8,594 nt of DNA. It comes from JBGCED01 sp045106055. GTDB lineage: Bacteria; Pseudomonadota; Alphaproteobacteria; CBDDJK01. Below the pieces are notes generated by a model. That model was not told where the DNA came from. It did not search any database and saw nothing but the letters and a program-made list of their open reading frames with translations. Shown here piece by piece: positions 1-6,543 of the stretch (the stretch's first letter is position 1; the number at the start of each line of letters is the position of its first letter). The position numbers and the translations under genes were made by a program. The stretch is from NCBI GenBank assembly GCA_045106055.1, contig JBGCED010000116.1:1-8594 (forward strand). The letters are read 5' to 3'.

Positions 1-841
1 CGGGCACAGCCTTAGGGCATATAGACAAGATTTGATTGCATTTTCAAAATTCGCAGAACGGGTTGGTATTAAGCAAATTCCTGCAAGCGCTGATATTATC
101 GCATATCAAAAAACACTGCGCGAGGCGCAAAAATTAAGCCCTGCGACCATTCGCAGAAGATTAATCACGCTGCGGTCATATTTTGCTTGGCTTTGCGAAA
201 CAGAAAAAGCGCTAACTTCACCATTTAATGGTTTGCGTCTTGACATGAAAATTCCCAAGCGATTGCCGCGCCCCGTTGATCGTGTAACGCTTGAGACTGT
301 TTTTCGCTCGGGGCAAAACCCGAACATAACCTTCCTTGACATTACGCGATTAATCATCAGGCTATTGGTTGTGACGGGGCTTCGTATTGGTGAGCTAACC
401 TCGCTAAAAGTTGGAGATGTCACGGCAGAGGCAACGCAAATCCGCGTTTGCGGGAAGGGCAATAAAGAGCGCACTGTTTATATTACCAATGATAAATTTA
501 GGGCTGATTTCTATTCCTATTGGAAAGAAAGATATGATACATCTGGTTCGAAGGGATGGCTATTTTTAAATTTAAGGGGCGAGCAGCTAACCCCTCAAAC
601 TTATCGAAAGCGATTAAAGGCACTTTCAAAATCGCTTATGATAGAGCCAGCGCTTACCCCGCATCAATTTCGTCATTCTGCGGCAACGCTGTTGATTGAA
701 GAAGGGGTGGATATCAGGTTCGTTCAGCGTTTATTGGGACATGCCAGCATCGCAACCACAGAAATTTATACCAAAGTATCTGACAATGCATTAAAATCAG
801 CAATCACCATGGCTGATACTTTGTCAAAAATAGAGGCTTGA
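1..841 (+). CDS. Tyrosine recombinase / integrase (XerC/XerD-like), 5' end cut by window
   Basis: This is a site-specific DNA recombinase of the tyrosine (phage integrase/Xer) family, which cuts and rejoins DNA through a covalent 3'-phosphotyrosine. The reading frame is open back to base 2, and the upstream residues (GHSLRAYRQDL) match the usual Xer N-terminal motif. The TTG at 32 is therefore probably internal, and roughly 10–25 residues are missing. Counting from the first full codon at base 2, residues 1–90 form the SAM-like core-binding domain and 95–279 the catalytic domain. The catalytic set is complete: R128 (TGLRIGEL), K152 (CGKGNKER), H221 and R224 (HQFRHS), H247 (LLGHASI) and Y256 (TEIYTKV). 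Visible length (279 aa) fits a family of about 300. It converges on yidD with a 32-nt gap. Housekeeping Xer versus mobile-element integrase cannot be decided without the left flank; no att site or tRNA is visible. Confidence 0.9.
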   Translation, partial: GHSLRAYRQDLIAFSKFAERVGIKQIPASADIIAYQKTLREAQKLSPATIRRRLITLRSYFAWLCETEKALTSPFNGLRLDMKIPKRLPRPVDRVTLETVFRSGQNPNITFLDITRLIIRLLVVTGLRIGELTSLKVGDVTAEATQIRVCGKGNKERTVYITNDKFRADFYSYWKERYDTSGSKGWLFLNLRGEQLTPQTYRKRLKALSKSLMIEPALTPHQFRHSAATLLIEEGVDIRFVQRLLGHASIATTEIYTKVSDNALKSAITMADTLSKIEA

Positions 842-873
842 TGGCTTACTGACAATATCGTTATATATCCGCT

Positions 874-1101
874 TTAAGGAACGGGATCATGCCCTGATCC
901 GCCCCAAGGATGGCAGCTTAAAATGCGCTTAATCGCATAAAATCCGCCCTTGATTGCGCCATGTTTTTGGATGGCTTCAATCGCATAGGCGGAACAGGTG
1001 GGGGCATAACGACAATTGGGGCCCAGCAAGGGCGATATAAAATATCGATAGAACAGGATCGGGGCAATTAAAATCCATGATGCGATTTTTTTTGCGCTCA
1101 T
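874..1101 (-). CDS. yidD: Membrane protein insertion efficiency factor YidD
   Basis: YidD is a small, inner-membrane-associated protein that helps the YidC insertase place proteins in the membrane. The 75-residue product has the full family pattern: a hydrophobic N-terminal amphipathic stretch (about residues 6–25), GPNCRYAPTCSAYA (27–40), the EAIQKHG segment (42–48), and the C-terminal SCHPWGGSGHDPVP (62–75). The three family cysteines are at 30, 36 and 63. Length is normal and the start Met is unambiguous. It starts 5 nt after the cobM stop, as the last gene of the cobalamin run. No clear Shine-Dalgarno precedes it (gcgggctaaaaaac), so translational coupling to cobM is likely. The usual neighbours of yidD (rnpA, yidC, rpmH) are not here. 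Family assignment is firm; a link to B12 is not implied by the sequence. Confidence 0.95.
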   Translation of the reverse strand: MSAKKIASWILIAPILFYRYFISPLLGPNCRYAPTCSAYAIEAIQKHGAIKGGFYAIKRILSCHPWGGSGHDPVP

Positions 1102-1106
1102 GTTTT

Positions 1107-1877
1107 TTAGCCCGCAATGTTTTTAGGTCTTAAAATATGGGGATGGGCTTCATCATATAATGCGCTATCTGGATAATAAGCATCAGGGTCAAGCGCAGGG
1201 CCAACCATAATCAAGGCGGTGCGGGTAATCTTTGCAGCCCGCGCTTGTTCATAAAGCTGATCAAGCGTGGTGCGGATAAAAAATTGATCGGGCCAGCCAA
1301 CGCGGTAAGCAATTATGGCGGGGCAACTGTCGCCATAAAAAGGGATCAGCTCGCGTTCCACAAAGCGCAAATTACGCACCGATAGATGAATAAGCAAGCT
1401 TGCCCCTGTTGCGGCAAAATTGGCAAGTGTTTCTTTTTCAGGCATATCGGTTGATTTCATGCTGGTGCGAGTAATCACGATGGATTGCGCCAATTTGGGC
1501 AAGGTAAGTTCCAGCTTTAACGCCGCCGCCGCCGCTGCAAAGGCTGGCACGCCTGGTATGATTTCAAAAGGAATATCAAGCGCGCTTAATCGGCGCATCT
1601 GTTCCCCGATTGCCCCATAAATGCTGGGATCACCTGAATGGACGCGCGCCACATCAATGCCTTTGGCGGTTGCTGCTGTAATATGATCCATAATTTGATC
1701 CAAATGAAGGGCGGCTGTATCAATTACAACGGCATCCTTTGGGGCTGCCTTGATGGTGGCTTCTGGCACCAATGATCCTGCATAAAGGCATAATTTGCAG
1801 CGTTCAATCAGCCTTAGCCCCTTTACAGTGATTAAATCAGGATCGCCTGGCCCTGCGCCAATAAAATATACGGTCAT
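1107..1877 (-). CDS. cobM: Precorrin-4 C11-methyltransferase (CobM/CbiF)
   Basis: CobM transfers a methyl group from S-adenosylmethionine to C11 of precorrin-4 (or cobalt-precorrin-4 in the anaerobic route, where it is called CbiF), giving precorrin-5. It is a cytoplasmic tetrapyrrole methylase. Motifs in the 256-residue product: the N-terminal G-rich loop GAGPGDPDLIT (7–17), the SAM-site SGDPSIYGAIGEQM (81–94), PGVPAFAAAA (108–117), and TRTSMKSTDMPE (136–147), which is typical of CobM rather than CobI or CobJ. Length is normal. A good Shine-Dalgarno, AAGGA, ends about 9 nt before the ATG, inside the tail of the upstream cbiG-cobJ gene; the gap between the two is 5 nt. A run of six alanines at 114–119 is encoded by GCN codons and is not unusual for the family. 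Confidence 0.95.
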   Translation of the reverse strand: MTVYFIGAGPGDPDLITVKGLRLIERCKLCLYAGSLVPEATIKAAPKDAVVIDTAALHLDQIMDHITAATAKGIDVARVHSGDPSIYGAIGEQMRRLSALDIPFEIIPGVPAFAAAAAALKLELTLPKLAQSIVITRTSMKSTDMPEKETLANFAATGASLLIHLSVRNLRFVERELIPFYGDSCPAIIAYRVGWPDQFFIRTTLDQLYEQARAAKITRTALIMVGPALDPDAYYPDSALYDEAHPHILRPKNIAG

Positions 1878-1882
1878 TTTGC

Positions 1883-3784
1883 CTATCCTTGTTGCATTTT
1901 TTTGGCATAGCCTCTGGGGGTGTAAATATGCGCGCCATGCCCTGTGTTAAAGGCTTTGGTTTGGCTTGATCCAATCATAACCAGCGTGAACATATCCACC
2001 ATTTCGGTTTTAAGCTGATCAAGCGGCATAATTTTCACATCCTGTTCTGCGCGGCCCAGCTGGCGCGCCAGCATGATCGGGGTTTGCGGCGGGCGGTGCT
2101 GCCTTAAAATTTCAAGCGCGCGGTCAAAGGCTTTGCGCCGTGATTTTGATACAGGATTATAAAAGGCAATCACAAAATCCCCTTGCGCGGCTGCGGCAAG
2201 CCGCTGTTCAATCACTGCAAATGGGGTGAGTAAATCGGATAAAGAGATTAAACAAAAATCATGCCCAATCGGTGCGCCGCCAAGCGCAGCCGCCGCTTGA
2301 AACGCAGATATACCAGGGATGGTTTCAATCAAGACCCGCTTTGCAGCAAGACTTACCCCGCCTTGATCTGCGGTGCGCCCGACCAATTCATAGACCAAGG
2401 CCGCCATTGCATAAATGCCAATATCCCCAGATGAAATTAAGGCGACCTTGCGCCCAAGCGCGGCTTGTTCCAGCGCAAAGCGGCAGCGCGCTTCTTCTTC
2501 GCCAAGTGCAAAATCAGCGCGTTCTTTCCCTGCGGCAAGTGCGCCCAGCTGATCCAAATAATAATGATAGCCCACCAGTAAATCGGCTTGGTGAATGGCT
2601 TTAAACGCGTGGGGAACACACCAATCTTTGCGCCCAGGTCCAATCCCGATCAGGCTCAGGCTGCCTGCCACACGGGCATCCTGCGGGTCATGTTGTGTGA
2701 TGTTTTTTGAAATATCTAATCTGGCGGGCGCGGTTTTTGAACGGGCAAGCGCAATGGTTGCTTGTGCATGTTTTTGTTTTTCAAGCTGAAAAGTGCCATC
2801 ATCCCCTGCCAGCAGCAGGGCTGCGCCCTCGCTTACCCCATGGCAGCCAACCTCGTCAAAGACAATCTTGGAAGGGTTCTTTAAATTTTCTTTTTGTGTT
2901 TCAAGTGTGCGTGCGCTGAACAGATAAAGCGGCTTATCAAGCTTCTGGGCAAGTGCGCGGATCGCTGGCTCATCCTCTTTTAAATCAATCGTGCCAAGGG
3001 CGGCGATTGCATCTGGTAAGATATGATGATCTTGCATGGATTGAATAAAGAAATCATTCATAAGATCAATCGGGCAATTACGGGCGCAGCCCACCCCAAG
3101 CGTTAAAATTTGCGGGCAGAATTGTATGTCCATATCCCCCAAAATATGGGGCTTGATGCTGGCAATGATCTTAATATGATCATCGGGCGCATCCGCTTCC
3201 TCAATCAGGGGAAGCTTGTTTAAAAAGAATTTTAAATCATCGGCATATTCCCCGATTAGCACCGCTTGCTTGCCTGCAAGCAACGCTGCCATGACAGGCT
3301 TAACGGCTTCAGGATTAACAAGCGCAAAGCCTGCTGGGGGGTGATCCAAGGCAAGCTTGAACTGGGTATCGCCCGCCGTGGTCACGCCAAGATGACCCTT
3401 GGTAACGGTTTGAATTTCATGGGCAAGCGCAGCCCCGCCATGATGCAGCCCCAATAATGGCACAATGTTTTTGCCATCTTGTGATAATGCAATCACAGGC
3501 GGTTCATGCCATTTATCGCCCAAATAGGGGGCAAGGGTGCGGATCGCAATGCCTGCCGCACCAATAAAGATGATGGGCTTTCCTGCATGAAAGGCAGCAA
3601 GCATCGGCTTTGACACATCCTCCACCAGCTCAATATTAGGATCAGCCGCGCAGCGTTTGCCAAAGGCAGCGATAGAGCCGCCAAGCCTTGCTTGAAGGGT
3701 AAGGGCAAGCTGCGCCCCATCTTGGGTTAGGGCAATATAAAGCGGGCTTGCTGCTTGATCTGCTTGGTTCGCCTTTATCGCCAT
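1883..3784 (-). CDS. cobJ: CbiG–CobJ fusion: precorrin-3B C17-methyltransferase with N-terminal CbiG-type domains
   Basis: This is a 633-residue two-part protein. Residues about 15–360 resemble CbiG, the cobalt-precorrin-5A hydrolase: an N domain with IFIGAAGIAIRTLAPYLGDK (72–91) and LHHGGAALAHEI (113–124), a short middle part, and a C domain of the CbiG/CobE type with LTLGVGCARNCP (227–238), LGTIDLKEDE (263–272), LYLFSAR (286–292) and EVGCHGVSEGAALL (311–324). Residues about 375–615 are CobJ/CbiH, the SAM-dependent enzyme that methylates C17 and contracts the ring: GIGPG (380–384), SSGDIGIYAMA (451–461), PGISAFQAAAALGGAPIGHD (490–509) and FVIAFYNPVSKSR (537–549). Residues about 335–373 look like a linker. 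The fusion is already known in B12 producers. The start overlaps the cobI end by 10 nt, with an AAAGGGC ribosome site. CbiG signature residues deviate from the usual GH-GGAN and GCRKG forms, so hydrolase activity is less certain than the CobJ function. Confidence 0.92.
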   Translation of the reverse strand: MAIKANQADQAASPLYIALTQDGAQLALTLQARLGGSIAAFGKRCAADPNIELVEDVSKPMLAAFHAGKPIIFIGAAGIAIRTLAPYLGDKWHEPPVIALSQDGKNIVPLLGLHHGGAALAHEIQTVTKGHLGVTTAGDTQFKLALDHPPAGFALVNPEAVKPVMAALLAGKQAVLIGEYADDLKFFLNKLPLIEEADAPDDHIKIIASIKPHILGDMDIQFCPQILTLGVGCARNCPIDLMNDFFIQSMQDHHILPDAIAALGTIDLKEDEPAIRALAQKLDKPLYLFSARTLETQKENLKNPSKIVFDEVGCHGVSEGAALLLAGDDGTFQLEKQKHAQATIALARSKTAPARLDISKNITQHDPQDARVAGSLSLIGIGPGRKDWCVPHAFKAIHQADLLVGYHYYLDQLGALAAGKERADFALGEEEARCRFALEQAALGRKVALISSGDIGIYAMAALVYELVGRTADQGGVSLAAKRVLIETIPGISAFQAAAALGGAPIGHDFCLISLSDLLTPFAVIEQRLAAAAQGDFVIAFYNPVSKSRRKAFDRALEILRQHRPPQTPIMLARQLGRAEQDVKIMPLDQLKTEMVDMFTLVMIGSSQTKAFNTGHGAHIYTPRGYAKKMQQG

Positions 3785-4479
3785 GGTTCTTGCCCTTTAT
3801 AAATTAACAGCATTGAGAAATAAGGGGCTTGGGCGGGCGCATCGCGAAGCGCGCAGCATATTTGGCGGTCAAGCCCAACATGGGCGATATAATGCGTATT
3901 ATCCTCCAGCCCTTTTGCCTTTAACAAAGCACGCAGACGCGGCAAATGGCGACCAAGCTTGATGATGGCAAAAGAATCGCCATGATCCAGCGCATCCATG
4001 ATGTGCTGATCACCAAGCGGCGCGGGGACAATTTGAAAAATTTCATTGCGGCTTGCAAGCGCAAAGCCTGCGCTGGCGGCACAAGCTTGAATGGCGCTGA
4101 TCCCTGCCACAATTTCAACAGGGTGCGTTTTGCGCATTCTTGATAGAATATAGATAAAAGAGCCATAGGTCAAAGGATCGCCTTCGCACAATAAGATCAC
4201 ATCCTCGCCTTGATCTAGGCAGTGATGGATGCGGCGGGCGGCTTCGTCATAAATTGATTGTGCGGGCGCGCGCCCTGAAACCATCGGCACTTCAAATTGA
4301 AGCTCATGCGCTGTCTTTGGAATGTAATCCGCGACGATGCTGCGTGCAAAACTGCCGCCGCCTGTTGGCGCGAAATAGGCAATATGGGCTGCATTGGTAA
4401 TTAAGCGATGCGCCTTTAGCGTGATTAAATCAGGATCGCCAGGACCAACGCCAATGCCATAAAGGGTGGGGATATTCAT
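3775..4479 (-). CDS. cobI: Precorrin-2 C20-methyltransferase (CobI/CbiL)
   Basis: CobI adds the SAM-derived methyl group to C20 of precorrin-2 (cobalt-factor II for CbiL), committing the tetrapyrrole to corrin synthesis rather than siroheme. The 234-residue product shows GIGVGPGDPDLITLKA (8–23), FEVPMV (62–67), the SAM-site CEGDPLTYGSFIYI (98–111) typical of C20-methylases, VAGISAIQACAASAG (124–138) and the C-terminal MLLIYKG (223–229). The length matches the family. It begins 4 nt after the cobL stop, preceded by only a weak purine stretch (AGAAAG), and its end overlaps the cbiG-cobJ start by 10 nt, a sign of coupled translation. The aerobic and anaerobic forms cannot be told apart from the motifs alone. 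Confidence 0.95.
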   Translation of the reverse strand: MNIPTLYGIGVGPGDPDLITLKAHRLITNAAHIAYFAPTGGGSFARSIVADYIPKTAHELQFEVPMVSGRAPAQSIYDEAARRIHHCLDQGEDVILLCEGDPLTYGSFIYILSRMRKTHPVEIVAGISAIQACAASAGFALASRNEIFQIVPAPLGDQHIMDALDHGDSFAIIKLGRHLPRLRALLKAKGLEDNTHYIAHVGLDRQICCALRDAPAQAPYFSMLLIYKGQEPWR

Positions 4480-4483
4480 CAGC

Positions 4484-5740
4484 TTATGGCTTTCTAAGGG
4501 AAAATTGGGTAACGGTCATTTGGGGGCGAAAGGCTGTAAATGCTGGCGATAGCCTGTCTTCGCTTGCATGATTATAGCGGGCAAAGCTTGAAATCGCACC
4601 TGTTTTATCATGGTTTTTAAAATGCTGCTGGATGTTAAGCAAGCACCGTTCCGCTTCCATCGTTACCCCATGCGCAAGCAAGCTGCCGCCACTTAATAAA
4701 CGATCATAGGCGGTTAAGATCAAGGCTTCGCTGATGCCGCCACCAATGAAGATGGCATCAGGATCTGGTAAATCATCAAGAATATCCATAGAATCGCCCT
4801 TGATTAAGGTCGCCATGCGCTCAAGCCCAAAATGATGAATGTTCTGCTGCGCCATTTCCAGCCGTTTTGCTTGATTGTCAACGCCGTAACAGGCTGCATC
4901 ATGCCCTGCAAGCAATAAATATTCAATCATTACCGATGCTGCCCCGCACCCTAAATCCCACATAATGCTTGCAGGATGCGGATTTAATCGCAGCATGGCA
5001 AGGGCACGCATATCCTGTTTTGTCATTTTGCCATCATGGATGAACAGATCATCTGCGATGCCTGGCGGGCGCGCCATTGCTTGGGAAATGGCAGCTTTAT
5101 TCGTATGAAGTGCAATCATGTGAAAATCATCAGGCATATCGCGCTTGGGGTCATAATCGCTGATTTTGATGGATTTGCTTACCCGCTGCTGCTGATCGCC
5201 AAGCTGGGATAGTAAAATCATATTTGCATCCTCAAAACCCGTCTCAACACATAATTTCGCGACCGCTTCAGGGGTGTTGCGGTCATGGGGAATCAGTAAA
5301 TAATGCTGATTAGGGCGCAATTTTGATCTTAATTGAGTGATTGGTCTGCCATGCAAGCTTAAACATTCTGTTTTATCCAAACATAGTCCAAGCTGTGCAG
5401 CAGCAAGCGATAATCCCGACCGTGCAGGGTGAATTTCAATGCCAGCCATGCCAAATTTTTTGATGATGCTTGACCCCGCCCCAAAATATTGGGGATCGCC
5501 CGTGGTTAAAATGACGCTATAATGCCCTTGCTTGCGGTGAAAATCAATAAGATCATAGATTTTTGTAAAAGGGCGCGGCCAAGGTGAAATGATGCAATCG
5601 GGGGCAAGTTTCACCAGATCATCATGGAAGCGCGAATCGGCAAGGATGAAATTTGCGTTGCTGATAATATCCTGTAATGGCTGGGGCAGGGCGGTTACCC
5701 CTGCTGCTTCCATGCCGATAATGGTTAAATCTGTTTGCAT
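4484..5740 (-). CDS. cobL: Precorrin-6Y C5,15-methyltransferase, decarboxylating (CobL; CbiE–CbiT fusion)
   Basis: CobL methylates C5 and C15 of precorrin-6Y (precorrin-6B) and decarboxylates the C12 acetate, giving precorrin-8X. The 418-residue product has the expected two domains. CbiE spans about 1–210: IIGMEAAGVTALP (7–19), TTGDPQYFGAGSSI (79–92), SGLSLAAAQLGL (108–119) and CLSLHGRP (126–133). CbiT spans about 225–415: DDLFIHDGKMTKQDMRAL (230–247), the Rossmann SAM-loop WDLGCGAASVMIEY (261–274), the acidic GVDNQ (286–290), KGDSMD (314–319) and IFIGGG (330–335). The usual CbiT loop reads G-x-G-S/T-G-S; here the third glycine is alanine. Length is normal. It starts 23 nt after cobH; no Shine-Dalgarno is visible in that gap (ccatatccatccag). 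Confidence 0.95.
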   Translation of the reverse strand: MQTDLTIIGMEAAGVTALPQPLQDIISNANFILADSRFHDDLVKLAPDCIISPWPRPFTKIYDLIDFHRKQGHYSVILTTGDPQYFGAGSSIIKKFGMAGIEIHPARSGLSLAAAQLGLCLDKTECLSLHGRPITQLRSKLRPNQHYLLIPHDRNTPEAVAKLCVETGFEDANMILLSQLGDQQQRVSKSIKISDYDPKRDMPDDFHMIALHTNKAAISQAMARPPGIADDLFIHDGKMTKQDMRALAMLRLNPHPASIMWDLGCGAASVMIEYLLLAGHDAACYGVDNQAKRLEMAQQNIHHFGLERMATLIKGDSMDILDDLPDPDAIFIGGGISEALILTAYDRLLSGGSLLAHGVTMEAERCLLNIQQHFKNHDKTGAISSFARYNHASEDRLSPAFTAFRPQMTVTQFSLRKP

Positions 5741-5763
5741 CTGGATGGATATGGTTTTTAAAA

Positions 5764-6411
5764 TTAAGCAACGGTTTTGGCAAGCGCATTCAGTGCCGCT
5801 GCTGCCATTGCTGATCCGCCTTGTCGCCCCAATATCGTAATAATTCCCGCTTTTTTAAAGGGAAAATCAAACAAGGCCTGTTTTGATTCTGCTGCGCCAA
5901 CAAAGCCAACGGGCATGCCAATGATTAATTTGGGTTCAGGCAAAATGCCCGCCGCGATCCGTTCCATCAAATGAAACAAGGCGGTAGGGGCATTGCCGAT
6001 CACCACAATCCCGTCGCTTAATTCTTTTTCTGGCCATAATTCAAGCGCAGCTGCGGATCTGGTCGTGCCAAGCAATTTTGCAAGTGGCAGCGTGTTTGGA
6101 TCATTCAAGCTGATTTTGATATTGGTGTCTTTGGGCAGATAATTGCGGATCATGCCCGCCCTTACCATGCGCGAATCGCAAAAAACACTGACCCCAGGCA
6201 CCAGCGCAGCGCGCGCCGCTTCCAAAATATTGGGGGAATAACGCAAATGTCCTGCAACCTCCATCATGCCGCACGCATGAATAATTCGCACATAAATATC
6301 GCGCATTTCATTCGGGATCAGCCCTTTTGCTAGCGGCTCTGCTAATTCTTTTTCAATTAAGGAAAAGGATTTCTGGTAAATTGCTTGTGGGTCTTTTAAA
6401 TAGTCAAACAT
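5764..6411 (-). CDS. cobH: Precorrin-8X methylmutase (CobH/CbiC)
   Basis: CobH moves the methyl group from C11 to C12 of precorrin-8X to make hydrogenobyrinic acid (CbiC does the same on the cobalt form); no cofactor is needed. The 215-residue product matches the family throughout: FDYLKDPQAIYQKSF (2–16), RIIHACGMMEVAGHL (42–56) containing the catalytic histidine (H45, equivalent to His43 of the studied Pseudomonas denitrificans enzyme), SRMVRAGM (80–87), VIGNAPTAL (137–145), MPVGFVGAAESK (166–177) and a Gly/Ala-rich end GRQGGSAMAAAALNAL (195–210). Length is normal. It is the first gene of the leftward operon, next to a divergent spacer with a candidate promoter. No Shine-Dalgarno precedes the ATG. 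Confidence 0.96.
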   Translation of the reverse strand: MFDYLKDPQAIYQKSFSLIEKELAEPLAKGLIPNEMRDIYVRIIHACGMMEVAGHLRYSPNILEAARAALVPGVSVFCDSRMVRAGMIRNYLPKDTNIKISLNDPNTLPLAKLLGTTRSAAALELWPEKELSDGIVVIGNAPTALFHLMERIAAGILPEPKLIIGMPVGFVGAAESKQALFDFPFKKAGIITILGRQGGSAMAAAALNALAKTVA

Positions 6412-6436
6412 GATTTATGATAATATCTTGCATTAT

Positions 6437-6465
6437 GGTATAAAGTGAATAATAGCTGGTAACAA
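6437..6465 (-). promoter_or_regulatory. Candidate sigma70-type promoter for cobH operon
   Basis: Read on the minus strand, TTGTTA (6465–6460, four of six matches to TTGACA) is separated by exactly 17 nt from TATACC (6442–6437, four of six matches to TATAAT). The implied transcription start near 6430 leaves a leader of only about 20 nt before the cobH ATG, which fits the absence of a Shine-Dalgarno or riboswitch. This is pattern matching in AT-rich DNA, so chance matches are possible. Confidence 0.4.
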
Positions 6466-6491
6466 ATTTAAGCGTCTTTTAAAACCGTTTC

Positions 6492-6521
6492 TTGATCCAT
6501 TTTGGGTAATAATTGTTAAAT
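6492..6521 (+). promoter_or_regulatory. Weak candidate promoter for the ABC permease
   Basis: TTGATC (6492–6497) lies 18 nt ahead of TTAAAT (6516–6521), each with four of six matches to the sigma70 consensus boxes. The implied start, near 6528, is about 16 nt before the ATG. It is the best pair I find upstream of this gene, but the match is weak and the region is AT-rich. Confidence 0.22.
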
Positions 6522-6543
6522 CTTTTTTAAGTCTGTTGGAATT

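Larger units (their letters stand above)
6412..6543. promoter_or_regulatory. Divergent intergenic spacer between the cob operon and the ABC permease
   Basis: This 132-nt AT-rich spacer must hold the start signals for both the leftward cob operon and the rightward permease. No cobalamin riboswitch is evident: I see no B12-box-like core on either strand, and the space is short for that roughly 200-nt element. A short AT inverted repeat (ATAAT at 6420–6424, ATTAT at 6432–6436) lies just before cobH, but five base pairs is too little to call an operator. Confidence 0.6.

Noticed and set aside
32..34. TTG at 32 as the true start of the recombinase.
   Set aside because: The frame stays open to the window edge, and the ten residues before it match the Xer N-terminal SLRAYRQDL pattern, so the real start lies outside.
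553..569. tRNA T-arm-like GGTTCGAAG.
   Set aside because: It lies within the recombinase coding sequence and no cloverleaf or acceptor stem can be formed around it.
884..900. Inverted repeat GGATCA / TGATCC with a 5-nt loop at the end of yidD, as a terminator for the operon.
   Set aside because: The stem is only 6 bp, lies inside the conserved GSGHDP coding region, and is not followed by a T-run on either strand. No better hairpin is seen in the 842–873 convergent gap.
1420..1620. Plus-strand open frame opposite cobM, and similar frames opposite cbiG-cobJ and cobL.
   Set aside because: These are shadows of conserved minus-strand genes; the translations show no recognisable domain and no ribosome site.
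2745..4070. Recurring CAAGCGCA octamer (for example 2280, 2745, 3320, 3425, 4057, 5780) as a DNA uptake-like signal.
   Set aside because: It falls within coding sequence and reads as Ala-Leu codon pairs (GCGCTT, GCACTT) on the minus strand; it is absent from the spacers. Codon preference explains it.
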